Source of the DNA: Deroplatys truncata | Lineage: Eukaryota > Arthropoda > Insecta > Mantodea > Mantidae | Length of the DNA stretch: 64,000 nucleotides | Direction: 5' to 3' | Assembly: GCA_030765065.1 (NCBI GenBank) | Contig: CM060990.1 | Location: 666,636,618 to 666,700,617, forward strand | Shown here: positions 34,966 to 46,252 of the stretch, piece after piece | Layout: the number at the start of each line of letters is the position of its first letter | How positions within the stretch are numbered: the first letter of the stretch is position 1 | Program-made: the position numbers and the translations under genes | The notes under the pieces: model-generated | Told to the model about the DNA's origin: nothing | The model's database searches: none | What the model saw: only the letters and a program-made list of their open reading frames with translations

Positions 34966-35331
34966 CGTAAAAGTAAAGCTACGGACGAAAGAATGAGCCC
35001 CTGCAACCGGGGTAGAGCAACGACCCTTTTTGCTTCTCCCTTGACCCTTGGAGAAAGGAATGAGAGAAGAGACCCGAAGAGCGACCAGTGGCGACGGGCG
35101 CAACCATTGACAAAGTTCCTAACGTTGGTGGGGCCCACTCGAAGGCGAGACCTGAGCAGCCGCGCAACGACTTCAGGAAGAAATCTCTTCAGAGCGTACA
35201 GACACCACCCAGATGACAAGCAAGACGATGGGTACAGGAAATGAGGGGCAGAAGAGTCGTGATAGATGATGAACGATCCTAGCATTCGCCTACCGACCCG
35301 GGGAAACCACGAGAAACCCATGGGTTCTGTA
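34966..35331 (-). mobile_element. SINE A, reverse copy lacking the tRNA head
   Basis: The body matches the other SINE A copies in reverse (TAGCATTCGCCTACCGACCC, CACGAGAAACCCATGGG), but the sequence stops before the tRNA-like head, so the 5' end is truncated. The long minus frame here is a SINE by-product. Confidence 0.8.
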
Positions 35332-35728
35332 CTCTGATGCATTTGTTTCTCTTCTGTAGCTCTTATAATATATCTTCTATATGTTTCTTCAATCTTTACA
35401 GTTTTATACATTGCTGTTTTCCTCTTTTATCAGCCACATTAAATTTGAATTATTTTTTCTAAACTCCAATTACTTTATTTCATGGTACATGAAATTCTAT
35501 TATTCCTGTTCTCTAAAGCTTATATATCTTCAAAATTCTACATAAGCCTTTTTTGTCCGTTCTCCTCTTCATTCCATTATAATTTCTTGTGTGGCCTTCT
35601 GTGTGTCGTTTCCTGTTTTATCTTTATTTCATCTTTTGAGCAATGGTTTCATAGCTTCAGTTTCTGTGTTATCCTGCCATTTCTTGTTCTCTGTACAGCG
35701 TTTCAACTGAATTCGTTGTTCATTAATG
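35332..35728. other. No recognised feature
   Basis: T-rich on this strand. A GAAGAAACAT-like minus-strand reading near 35380 could be a LINE scrap, but it is too weak to call. Confidence 0.3.
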
Positions 35729-36418
35729 CAGTAGAACCCCCATGAAAATAAATACGTATCTATATACACTAACATCATCTATTTGAAAAAGTTTAAATTG
35801 TTAATTGTCTTTGCTTCTTATGCATTTGTATTAGTTCCACCTGCCTCTCCACAGCATATACACTATCAAATGCCCCATCCTCTCCTGAGGAACTCGCAAT
35901 GTAATGCATCAAAACAGCTAAGGCATTCATGGCTTATTTGCTGGTGAGTATTTTGGGTTCCTGGTCAGTGTCTTTGTCAACTACTACTTCTTTAAGGTGG
36001 CTGGAAACAAATGTCTTCTAATGTGGGCACCACTGATGTTATTACATTGTCATCAACGGTGATGCAGTCTTGAAATGAAATACATTTTGTGTTGGCTTTC
36101 TTCAAGATACCGCAATACAAAAACACCGGTATTGCTGCAAATCAAGACTACACGGTGTACATACGTACAATGCAGTAAATCGCAGCCTTCTGCACAAAAT
36201 AGCAACTGGCGCCGCATCTAACCATTGGTACCTTAGTGGAAAATGTAGATAAGTATAAACGATTCAAGAAAATCAATGTTGCCCACGTGGAAAATGCGTA
36301 AAAGGCGGGAAATACAGCCGTTCAAAAGTTGTAAATGGCGGGAACGCTATGTACGATATAGATAAATGACGGGACTTGCGAAAAATGATGTAAATGGCAG
36401 GGAACTTCGGTTTTACTG
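35729..36418 (-). mobile_element. Pogo/Tigger-like element, internally deleted
   Basis: Ends CAGTAGAACCCCCATG and, reverse complemented, CAGTAAAACCGAAGTTCCC are of the CAGTA-GAACC pogo type. TA follows the right end; the left flank is TG, probably mutated. Inside is the C-terminal part of a Tigger-type transposase. GGCGGGAA motifs near the right end repeat several times. Confidence 0.72.
35815..36110 (-). pseudogene. Tigger-type transposase, C-terminal tail
   Basis: The minus strand encodes, across two frames, KEVVVDKDTDQEPKILTSKY, an AMNALAVLMHYIASSSGEDGA block and SVYAVERQVELIQMHKK. This acidic linker plus conserved terminal helix follows the DDE domain in many insect Tigger/jerky-like transposases. 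One frame stays open for about 65 codons. The CENP-B HTH and catalytic domain are absent. It belongs to the surrounding deleted element. Confidence 0.78.
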
Positions 36419-37854
36419 TATCTCCAAGTGTGCTTCTAGCTATCAACCTCCTCTTTAAACGTTGTGCATTTTCTTTTAGCTACAACAAACGTCCTTAGTA
36501 AATTAATTATTCATTATTTTTCACCTGATTTATTTCTAAATAAAGAATAAATGTAATTAAAATAATATTAAATAATACCAGTGACGTTTGCGAAATAATA
36601 TATGTGATGCAGCAACGTATTAGCTGTGCATATAGTGATGTGATACTTTTTCAGCCTATAACGACGCACATGGGCTCGTGCCAGGCTATCAAAGTAAATT
36701 TAAAAGCAGATTATAGCTTTAACTACAGAAAGTATATATAATAAGTTAATTTTGTAATATAAACCTTTAGTGAATTAATGATATTCCGCGTGTAGTTTTG
36801 ATTATTTATTAACCTGACTCATATGGATGTAGTACTTCTCATAACAATGTAAAGTTATACTCTGAGGAAAATAATACCTTTATGTGGTTATTTAAATATA
36901 AATATTATGTAAAATCATAAAACACCTAAAAAGCCAAAAATCTTATATTACCAAAATTAATGGAATTAATAGCATCAGGCTCTCCAAATGTAAGGTGTAT
37001 TTAAAACAATATTTGCTTCGTAAACATATAATTGTCTTTAATGATAGTTTCTTCAATAATATTCTGAATATCTGTGCTGAATTTATATATGTCCTACCAA
37101 TTCACAGGATGCTTATTGTATCACAAGATTGAAGAAGAAGAAGGCCTCTAACCGATTTTTATTTTTAGGTGTAATTTCTTTGAAATGTGGGACAATGGGT
37201 TCGTAGATGTGCTTTGTTACCTGCTTCATTTCTTATGTTTAAACTTCACCAATCTGGAAACATGGTCGGATGGATTATGCTTTTAGAATCACTTTTTTCT
37301 GATTATTACTTCTTCCATCCTCCAAGCAGTGAACGTTTTCGCAAACTTCCTTCTCAAGAATTGTTTTAGCGAGTAACCAGGTAACGTATAGCTGTAATGT
37401 ACATTTTATTATACACCTCATCTTTTGAATTTTCATTTAACCTATATGCGCAACATTTTCTTAAATTCTGTGTTACTTTATTGAAATTCCAACTTAAAGA
37501 TACACGCTAATTCAGTTTCGAAACTCCACATTTATTATCAGATCTTAATCATTTTGGGCATTTATAATCAGTGTGTTGTATTATATGCCTGCCAAATTTC
37601 ATTCAGCTATGGAAATAATTTGCTTTAAAAATGTGTTAATTTAAATAATTATATATCATAAAGAAATAAAATTACTTGCTCAAAATCAAGGATAATGAGC
37701 TTTATGTGGTTAACAACTTACTAAAGGTCCATTCAATGAAATTATGCATTGCTTTTACTAAGACTTTACTGGTTCAGTTATAAATAAAAGTTTATTTTTA
37801 ATTTTCCTTTATTCTGAGGTAAACAAAAATTAACTTCAGCTTAAAACAACAAAA
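36419..37854. other. No recognised feature
   Basis: AT-rich, no shared repeats, longest frame about 60 codons. Confidence 0.4.
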
Positions 37855-38351
37855 TGAGGTCGCTACCAGGTAATAGGAGTTAAACAACGATAAGAAGCGC
37901 TCACCAGCGTAAACATCGGAAACGCTACCGCTAGATAATAAGAATTTTCTGAAAGTTTCTTCCCCCCCCTCAAGAAGTGTGTCCAGATAGTTCTAGAATG
38001 TTCTGTGGGAGATTCCACTGGCTATATAAGCGGGCGTTTTCGCGAGTTGAGTAGGTCAGTCAGAGAGCGAGTGAGTTAACGAGGGTGTTGCTGGTGCGCA
38101 TTAAGTGCGGTTCTGCAAGTGAATTTGTGACGACAGCCGTGGCGTGCAGTGAGTGCTGCTGTTGTAGGAGAGGTTGAAGAAGTGTTGTGTTCGACTCCCA
38201 GAGAGTGAACCATCCGAAAGAATTCGCTACGTCGTGTGTATCTCATTATGCCACTACGTCAAGAAGTAAAGTGAAGTGACGGGGATAGTGAAGTAGTGAA
38301 GTGACATTGAGAACATTTGTGAAGTGTCAGTTGAAAAACGTGAGAAAGTCA
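37855..38351 (+). mobile_element. LTR of family H, copy 2, 5'-truncated
   Basis: Homologous to 43949-44459 from its GAGGTCG block onward and ends GAAAGTCA. A distal GAA-TTC-AAA-TTC array at 5-bp steps lies at 37942-37959. A perfect TTCTAGAATGTTC lies at 37991-38003, and TATATAAG at 38023-38030. The leader is long and purine-rich with many GTGAAGTGA motifs. Unlike the other copies it continues into a primer-binding-site-like sequence, so it is probably the 5' LTR of a once longer element. Confidence 0.68.
37942..38030 (+). promoter_or_regulatory. Heat-shock element arrays plus TATA box
   Basis: A distal cluster of four triplets (one changed) and a proximal cluster of three perfect triplets keep the same spacing to the TATA box as in the 8.6 kb copy (about 20 bases). 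Conservation at this spacing in separate insertions suggests the ancestral promoter had them. Function is inferred. Confidence 0.6.
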
Positions 38352-38354
38352 TAC

Positions 38355-38372
38355 TGGTGCCAGGAGTGGGAT
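38355..38372 (+). promoter_or_regulatory. Primer-binding-site-like sequence, tRNA-Leu type
   Basis: TGGTGCCAGGAGTGGGAT starts three bases after the LTR end CA. A primer binding site begins with TGG, pairing with the CCA end of a tRNA. From recall, animal tRNA-Leu 3' ends read ATCCCACTCCTGACACCA, which differs at one position. The sequence supports reading family H as an LTR. Confidence 0.6.
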
Positions 38373-39634
38373 CCAACGCTGTGGTGATTGTGAGTTTAAC
38401 CCGGATAGTGCAGGTTTACAGGAAATAGCGAAATAGAAATACTTCCTGTTGGAGTATTTGAATCAGCTTTGCACCACTAAATTCTTCGTAGGTTCACAAA
38501 CACTTTAGTGTCAGCATTCAAAATAAAGCAAATGCTTCAGCGTTTTCCTTATTTTAGATTAGACAGTTTTTTCTCAGGTTCTTTGCATCAACTTGTTCCA
38601 GCGTATTCTCACTAGGATTAATGCAATTGTTCTTGAAATCCGATGGTTGTATTAACACCCAAATTAGTAGTTCCTAATGTTCATACAGACTTGTGTGTTA
38701 CTAATCGCATTGTTTTTATTGTAGGTATGACATTTCCAGAATATGCTGCTTAATGACTTGAGTATTATTTTACCTTTTCTCATGTAGACGTTTTAGTGCG
38801 CTTGCTTACACCTTCAAATTAGTTTGCATTTGGCTTGTATGTAGTATCAAAGGGATTCATCGTATGGTTCCTATAGGAAAGTATCTTCAAGATAATCTTC
38901 TTTCTTGGCATTGCAATATTTCTGAGAGCTATTTTAGTTAGCCGTTAAGAAGATCTTGTTATTTAAGTAATTTATTATCCTGTAGAGCTATCTACTAATA
39001 TAAATTCAATATCCAGCATGCGTTCATCTACAGATCAGCAACAGTGTACAAAACTGAAGTATTACAAAACAAAACTCCAGAAGGGGAAAAGGATATTTTC
39101 ACGTTACCCTCAGAGCTATAAATATAAAATACACAGTGTTAAGAAATTCGACAATCAAGCTTCTAGTGGTAATAAACATACAAAAACCAACATTCTTTGT
39201 TAAATGATTACTGATCTTTAGCTAATAATTTAAGCTAAACCAACTTGTGCATAATAAACTGATATAGGATCGTATCCTAATTCATTAGAAAGTACAGTTT
39301 CAGAACTGAATAACGCAGTTTTCTACACAGCTCTTATACCAAGAAGTTGTTTACGTTTATTAAACTAAACGCTGAATTACATATATCCTGACGTCATATT
39401 GTATAAGTACGGCTATTCGTGGATTACATGCAGCAATAAGTTTGGTTTAAACAAGAAACAACATGTGACAGTTACTCTAGCGGCATGTTTCCGTGTGGTT
39501 TCTATGGCAACCGCCACTTAGCCGTTGATCTAGCCAGTAAGGTTTCACCACCCTCATTTCCCTTCGACAGCAAGCTGAACCTTGAGGAGAAGAACGTTAC
39601 TGTAGCATTGTAGCACATGCTTTTATATGCGTAC
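38373..39634. other. No recognised feature
   Basis: The first part would be the internal region of the family H element, but no gag or pol motif is visible. The 61-codon frame at 39018-39203 is lysine-rich and unrecognised. Confidence 0.4.
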
Positions 39635-39636
39635 TA

Positions 39637-40378
39637 CAGAGAGAGCCAAAAGAATACGATCTGGCTGCGCGGTGTTTTTCCCGTCCGCGTTCTCGGCGCT
39701 CGTTGCCGTCTGCCGCTACCATAGAAAGGCGCGGATGAAACCATACAGCATTTTTAAAACTACTTTTAAAGGCTTTACTTACCAAATTTATTGTTGTTAA
39801 GTAGAAAAGAATTGATTTTTTTTCAAGCCAATAGTTGTAGTCCGTGCATACGTGAATACAATTTTGCCCCCCTGTTTCTAGAGAATTAACAGACAGAGAG
39901 CGTGATTTTGCCTTTTTTTCAACAAGACTCTGCAACAGCTCATACGGCCAATTTTAAAGTGTGTTTGAGGACAGAATTATTAATTGAGATTTGTGGCCTC
40001 CTCGGTCCCCCGACCTAACCACCTGCGATTTCTATTTCTGGGGTAGCTTAAAACATAAAGTGTACAAGACAGACCCACATACCCTGGAAGAATTAAAACA
40101 AAATATCCTCGAGGAAATTGCCAGAATTTCTCAATGTGAAGTACGGCGAGTAATGGATAGTTTCCTAAAGAATTGCCAAAAATGTATGGACAACGACGGT
40201 GGCCAGTTTCAGCATCTGCTTTTATAAAGTTAGTAAGAAAAGCCTTTAAAAGTAGTTTTAAAAATGTTGTATGGTTTCATCCGCGCCTTTCTATGATAGC
40301 GACAGACGGCAACGAACGCCGAGGACGCGGAGAGGAAAAACGCTGCGCAACCGGTTCGTAGTTTTTTGGCTCTCCCTG
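39637..40378 (+). mobile_element. Foldback transposon of DUF4817-like family iii, copy 2
   Basis: 742 bp. Left end CAGAGAGAGCCAAAAG, right end in reverse complement CAGGGAGAGCCAAAAAACTA, with TA on both sides. Inverted repeats of about 155 bp (39637-39790 against 40224-40378) enclose a transposase 3' fragment. Same architecture as 10239-10991. Confidence 0.88.
39885..40227 (+). pseudogene. DUF4817-type transposase, C-terminal DDE fragment
   Basis: FFQQDSATAHTANF (second catalytic aspartate region) is readable near 39917-39958. After a frameshift, 39991-40227 is an open 78-codon frame with PPRSPDLTTCDFYFWG (third catalytic aspartate), LEELKQNILEEIARISQCEV, RRVMDSFLKNCQK and the terminal GGQFQHLLL. 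The HTH and first catalytic block are missing. This is the better preserved of the two family iii copies and defines the reading of the 10.5 kb one. Confidence 0.8.
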
Positions 40379-40380
40379 TA

Positions 40381-40852
40381 GCTTTCTAATACCCGGCAAC
40401 ATTGTCCTCCTACCTTCCCTGTTAATGAGTGAACTGTACTGTCACGAGTTGCTTATTGTTTCTGCGCTGCTGTAGTGTGATAAATTAAAGGTGGCCTCTT
40501 TCAACATTTGTGTAACGGACAATCCCTCCTTCAGATGAACGACAGTATTGGAACAGCACCCAGTATATTGGTCTCTCCCTTTACCACTAGAAGTTTCGTA
40601 GTCGAACTTCTGAAAACTCTATACATAAATCACAGATACGCAAACTTGGATCCGGCACGATAATTTATACATGCACAGCCTTTTTAACGATTAAATGCAT
40701 GTTTTGTTTTAGGAAATTATAGATTTTAAAATTCCAGTTTTAAAATATCTAAACAGCGAGGCTTAGAAAATAAAGAAGAAAATAAGATGCGTGCACAGGT
40801 AAGTGACTTGTTTAAAGCAATTTTCTCCAGGTAATATTCCACGTTTAGAAAA
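40381..40852. other. No recognised feature
   Basis: No shared repeat or coding motif seen. Confidence 0.4.
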
Positions 40853-41075
40853 ATTGAGATCTCCTTGTGGTTTACCGGGAAAAATGCGAATCAGCTGAAG
40901 AATTTAATGGCATGCCGGCATGTTGCCATGGTAGCTCAGTGGTTAGAGCAACCGGACGGAGACCGAGAGATCCGTGGTTCAAATCCCGGCTATGGTAATG
41001 AATTTTTTAGTCATCTGATTCTACCTTTCCAACCCTGTCCAACACACGGCTTGTGTGAAAGAACAATTAATTCCA
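40853..41075 (+). mobile_element. SINE C, full copy
   Basis: Head GAGATCTCCTTGTGGTTTAC, tRNA-like core GGTAGCTCAGTGGTTAGAGC and GTGGTTCAAATCCC, tail ending GAACAATTAATTCCA. Close to the unit at 27453-27664. It abuts a truncated family E LTR. Confidence 0.88.
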
Positions 41076-41801
41076 ATACTACTTGTAATTCTTGGAAGCA
41101 ATAATGTAATTTTTGTGACAATTCATAAAATAGCCAATCAACAACCAGAAAAAGCTTTAGTTAAATGAAGGTATTCTATTGGACTAGGATTAGCCAATCA
41201 GAGACTTGAAATTCAGAAATTTACAAATTTAGACGGTAGAAATAAAGTTAGTTGCTTGTAGACAGCGCTCATAACTGGACGCGTTGATAGCGGACAGTGT
41301 TCCTAACCGGACGCGAGACACGTCCTCGAGAAATTTAATACGTATTTGTGTGAGATGAGAATAGTTTACGTGTTAAAAAGTGCAAGTATTTAATTAAAAA
41401 ATCTCACAGCTCTCTATATCAGTGAAGTGTTATTTAAATCGTGTCAAGCATTAATAAAAGGAGTGAAGTAAAGTTATAATCTGTGTAAGCCTACATTCTT
41501 CATTAGCACCACAACCCTGCAAAGAGAAACATGTTTCTAAAAAAAATATAAATACTGACGCAGCCGAGGCAAACATAAATATATAATATTTAAAGAAACA
41601 GTCAAATTACAAATTTAATATTTTTAAACATTTTTTGAGATGCAAAGGCCACCGGAAAGTACATTTGGGGCGAAGGCTACCGGAAAGTGGGTACTATAAG
41701 TGCGGTTGCAACTACTTCAAGTTCGGCTCCCCAACAGTTAAAATACAGTGCAACTCCTACTTCAAATCGGCTTTCCATAGGTGAAGCAACCATCTTCTTC
41801 A
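41076..41801 (+). mobile_element. LTR family E, 5'-truncated copy
   Basis: Starts inside the LTR (ATACTACTTGTAATTCTTGG) and runs to the usual end ATCTTCTTCA. It contains the AATAAAAGGAGTG signal and the CGGAAAGTACATTTGGGGCG block. The first quarter is missing beside the SINE C end. Confidence 0.82.
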
Positions 41802-41894
41802 ACTTCCCTGTGGACCACAAAGCAACTAGGTGATGGCCCCGGAACTAGCTGCTTAGTCGCGGCTTTTCCAGTCCCATACATATTTATTGAGCAG

Positions 41895-42013
41895 AATGGC
41901 TCACTTGCTAAGCTCTAAAACTCGCATTTTGGAAGTCGTGGATTTAATTCTCGTAAGACTGGCCACTCTGATTTTGGTTTTTCTCATTGTTCTCGGTTTT
42001 GGTTCCCAGATGG
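41895..42013 (+). mobile_element. SINE A-like tRNA-derived fragment
   Basis: GAATGGCTCACTTGC and GTCGTGGATTTAATTCTCG resemble degenerate A and B boxes; GGCCACTCTGATTTTGG matches the body of SINE A relatives. It runs into SINE B. Confidence 0.5.
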
Positions 42014-42312
42014 AGCGGAGTCGTCCTCGTGGTCTAGGGATATCCTGCTAGCCTCTGGTTCCCGTGGCCGCGGTTTCAAACCCGGCGGTGGGCAGTGGAT
42101 TTTTTCGGGCGTAAAAATCCTTAGTATGGTTTCTTTCGGAGGAGAAGTAATGCCCCGGTGACCCCGTGTCGTATATTTACGGCACGTAAAGGAACCTCAA
42201 GCCTGATAAAGAGGCCTCTGAGCAAAATTTTCGGTGTTTCACGTCCAATATAGAATGGGACGCTAAGAACCACAGCAGTTAAAGAGCGTCCATAAATAAA
42301 ACTCAATGTAAT
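42014..42312 (+). mobile_element. SINE B, copy 1
   Basis: About 300 bp with a tRNA-like head (CGTGGTCTAGGGATATCC and GCGGTTTCAAACCC), then a body shared with 55146-55396 and 59548-59853 (GACCCCGTGTCG, GGAACCTCAAGCCTGAT, AATATAGAATGGGACG), ending ATAAATAAAACTCAAT. Confidence 0.88.
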
Positions 42313-42527
42313 TTGAAGTAGTATATTTGTTGGAAGTTGGAAGATGCTTCATGTTTATCTGCACTACATATGGAAGCCAATTTGTCGCGGTCACTTCGTG
42401 TTATCTTTTGCTGGGCGCCTGTTATTGTATTACTACTTTGAATGTTGGGTTCATTGTCCTCCGGCTAGCTATTATTATTTATCGGTCAAGCAAATCTCTT
42501 GAACAGGGTGTGTAAACGGAAAGGATT

Positions 42528-43165
42528 TGTTACTCACAGATAACACTGATAAAAGAATTTGTTTTTACACTTTTATTACCGTCACAATTAATTAAGTTCA
42601 CATATTGACTCTTGATACACGCCAGACTGAAACTGTTATATTTTCTAATATCACTATAATCACTGCACTTACTGCACTGCACTGCACTTACTGCACATTA
42701 TTAATTCGCGTGTTTCACATTTATAATAAACTTTAAGACGCGAGAGATTCTGTAGAATTGCGACGTGTAACTCGCGAAAGATTCTCATGAACTGAGCGAC
42801 GTTTAACTTCTGAATGATTCTGTTGGACTCAGCGACGTGTAACGCGTGGATGATTTTGTTGAACTGGGCAATACTTGCCTCTTACTTTAGCTTTTTATAC
42901 TCCCACACCCCGATATGCCTAAAGATTATAACCGAGCTGCTATTGGTTAATAAAACGCGCTAACATTAGCGTCTATTTTTATATCCAATCAAAATTACGA
43001 AAACATATGCTCTAGGGAAGAAATTCCCGCCATTTCTAAGAAAAGCGCGCCAATCTGACGTCATTTGTTTGTCTCTTCTAATTAATATTCAACTCAACCC
43101 CTCGCTCATTGTTATCCGCTCTTATTGTCAGTTTCAGTGAGGTCGTGTAAACTTATTTCCTAACA
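42528..43165 (-). mobile_element. Putative LTR with TGTTA...TAACA ends
   Basis: Minus-strand sense: it starts TGTTAGGAAATAAG, has TATAAAAAGC near 42893-42902 and AATAAAAGTG near 42575-42585, and ends GAGTAACA. Perfect 5-bp inverted ends and the U3-R-U5 signal order fit an LTR. The flanks GGATT and ATGCA do not match, so either the target duplication is lost or one boundary is wrong. An array of 36-bp units lies in the transcribed part. Confidence 0.5.
42737..42869. repeat. 36-bp tandem repeat, about 3.7 units
   Basis: Units start at 42762, 42798 and 42834 with GACGT(G/T)TAAC, preceded by a partial unit. On the minus strand the period of 12 codons stays open as AQFNKIIHALHV, AESNRIIQKLNV, AQFMRIFRELHV. 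Confidence 0.85.
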
Positions 43166-43948
43166 ATGCATATAATTAACAAACATCTCAAATCAATGTC
43201 ATACAATAATGCTTATTTACACTACAATCACTCTGGCATTTACATTATTGTGATACAAATTACTGCCACAAATTTAATTTCCAGATGGAGCGGAGAAGTT
43301 TTTGGCAGAATGCCGCACTCATCAGGGTGTTTCGTGGTGTAAAGGACTGCAGATACGTGTCCTGCCTTGAGCACGAGTAATTGTGTCTGTATAAATGGGT
43401 GAACATATGTGTAAGGTGAAACAGAAAAACCACGAAACAACGGGGAAACGTAACAAAAATTAAATATCCGCTTATTTGCAAGCCTTTGTGTAGGTAAGTT
43501 AGTTTCCTGCGCGCTGAAGATTCAAAGAGTGAACACCAGCAAGAAAGGAAGCACTCTCTGTGCCTGTGTCTACCACAAATTTAGACTTCCGTTCGTTTGC
43601 TTTATTGCAGGAACCATGACGGCAACGTTTGTGCTTCAGTGATAAATTATACATAATTTTAGCCGTCTTGGTACACCCCTATACCAGGTGGCCCATTAGC
43701 GCCGGCTGAGAAGCAAATATAGGCAACCATTCAAACAGGAGAGACCATGAAGCGTTTTTTTAAGTTGATTGAGCAATATCAAAGAGACTTGCCTATTATC
43801 TACTCCGTATATCTGTGAGGTACATTAACACCTTTGTGTTTGCTTACGAACTAATATGGTGTGATTGGGTGTCACTTGGTGTACATGATCACTTTTATGT
43901 AGACGGGGCAGGAACCCTTTGTATATACAGTATAATAAATATTCGTAT
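43166..43948. other. No recognised feature
   Basis: A short phrase CCAGATGGAGCGGAG at 43283 also occurs at 42008, just before SINE B; its meaning is unclear. No coding motif seen. Confidence 0.35.
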
Positions 43949-44459
43949 TGTGACACAGCTGCTATCGTCCTAAGTGATCGGGAGGTCGGCGCCGAGCAGT
44001 CGGAATAAACAACTAGCGCTCGTCAGTGTAAACACCGGGCGCTCTATCGGTAGATAACCAGACGTTTCTGCAAGTTTGTTCCCCCCGCCTCCAGATAGTT
44101 TTAGAATGTTCTGTGGAAGATTCCACTGCTATATAATTCTCGCAAAGTCAGTCTCAGTGAGCGAGCGAGTTGATGGATAAGCTTCTGATGCGACGAGGGG
44201 TGTCGTTCTCCGAGCGAGTTTGTGGCAACTGCTGTGACGTGTAGTGAGTGCTGCTTCGGCGTGATATGGAATAAGTCTTGTGTTCGACTCCCCAGCGAGT
44301 GCTACGTCACGAAGAAGTGAAGTAACGGGAATATTAAACCAGTTCACTTTAATGAAGTGACTGTGAACTAAGTGAAGTCCTAATGAAGTTGAACTAGATA
44401 AAAACAGTGACATTGTGAACATTAAAAGAGGTGATGGTTGAAAAACTGGACAAGTCACA
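43949..44459 (+). mobile_element. LTR of family H, copy 3
   Basis: 511 bp, TGTGACACAG to AAGTCACA, flanks GTAT and GTAG. Distal triplet array near 44064-44080 is eroded. Proximal array at 44099-44123: TTT, GAA, TTC, then GAA and TTC in the palindrome GTGGAAGATTCCAC. TATATAA at 44130-44136. The leader holds many GTGA(A/G) repeats. No internal region follows, so it may be a solo LTR. Confidence 0.65.
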
Positions 44460-45224
44460 GTAGTCAAAATTATATACTTACTGCTACTTCATAGTTACAC
44501 GGAACAGAGCGTAGTTCAAAGAAAGGATACTCGGTGGGCCTTTAAATTCGGCAACTGTTCAATGTGGTCTGCACGGCGAAAATGTAATTCAGTAACTGTC
44601 GGTGTGTATGGACCACTTAATATATTTAAGGGAATAATTTACAACATATTCATGTTGCATTTTAGGGTATTTTTGTTCTTAGTTTGAAATATTACAGCTA
44701 CTACTTCTAAGATTTGAAAATACTGCATATTACGTCATCAAGTTTTTGTGTATTTTTGAAAACGAACCTTCTGCAAATAAATGCTTAAGCAATGTCGTGA
44801 CACAAGTATTAAATGCTTAAATTTTCAAATAAACCCTTACTATTGCATAACAACTGTCTTTATTAAACGAAGCTATAAATAAATAGGAAAGTTATGCAAA
44901 ACGTTCTTGTTAACCTGATGTCTGTAAATTTTGTGCCCTTCTCACATTTGGTTTGTTATTAAAAGAGTGGCTTTGCCTCATTTTATGAACTATTATTCCC
45001 ATGTCACCTGTAGACAATGACTGAACTCTATTAACATAACAACGGCATCTGTTTTGCAGAGTTGTGTAGCAGTCACATTTACTGTGATATCCTCATTGTT
45101 TTTACGACTACTGTGTATGTGAGCATATATTAAGCGAAGCTGGTGTTACAGTCGTCTCTTGTTTGGTGTTTTATCCACAGAGAAACTGCACAAATGAAAC
45201 CCATTTCCAAACATCCTTTCGTCT
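44460..45224. other. No recognised feature
   Basis: AT-rich, no shared repeats or coding motifs. Confidence 0.4.
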
Positions 45225-46059
45225 TTTCTATCTTTCAAAAGTTACATATAGTGTTTTTAATTTTGAACTTTCTGTGGAGAGTGCTGTGCATTTTCGAGGA
45301 ATGTATACTAATGGTAAAAATATAGAAGAGCTTACTAAATACCGCGTGTCCAAAAGTTCGTCTACAGGCATTTTAGGGAACATGGAGGAGAAAAGAAGAG
45401 GATAAATGAAACTGATTTTAAGTGTTCTTATATATGTTCTATTCTTCGAAAACAACATGTAGCTTCTTTAATTTTGCACGTTCCGTGGAGAGTGTTGTAC
45501 ATTTTCAAGGCATATACATATTATTGGTGAAAATATAGAAGATCTTATTAAATACTGCAAGTTAAAAAGCTCGTTTACAGGCCTTTCAGCGAAGATAGAG
45601 TAAAGAAGAAGACAAGTGAAACATTTTAAGCGTTCTAATATATGTTCTATTCTTCGAAAGCAACACATAATATCTATAATGTTTAACTTTCTGTGGAGTG
45701 TGTTGTACATTTTCGAGGCATGTACATATTAATGGTGAAAATATAGAAGCTTTCTAATTACCGCGTGTCCATAAGTTCGCCTACAGACATTTCAGAGAAG
45801 ATAAAGTAGAGAAAAAGAAAGTGAAACTGATTCTAAGTGTTCTTATATATGTTCTATTCTTCTAAAACAACACATAGTATCTTTAATTTTGTACTTTCCG
45901 AGGAGAGTGCTTACATTTTCGAGGCATGTACATATTAATGGCGAAAATATAGGAGAGCTTACTAAATACCGCGTGTCCAATAGTTCGTCTACCTGCATTT
46001 CAAGGAAGATAGAGGGGAAAAGAAAAGGAAAAATGAAACTGATTTTAAGTGTTCTTATA

Positions 46060-46202
46060 AGGCTTGCCTGTAGCTCAGTTGGTAGAGCACTTGTCTGCTT
46101 TGCGAGGGATCCTGGGTTCGATTCCCGACTGGGGGGTGGGAATTTTTCTCTAGCAAGATTATTAATCTTCCCCAGAGTCTGGAAGTATGAATGAGAGAGT
46201 GA

Positions 46203-46252
<50 letters not shown>

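Noticed and set aside
43949..44459. Reading family H copies as host hsp70 promoters
   Set aside because: No chaperone coding sequence follows any copy, and one copy leads into a primer-binding-site-like sequence; kept only as an alternative explanation.
46066..46137. tRNA gene candidate with good A and B boxes
   Set aside because: The acceptor stem does not close, and the sequence lies at the head of an element bounded by a 13-bp duplication; it is a tRNA-derived SINE.
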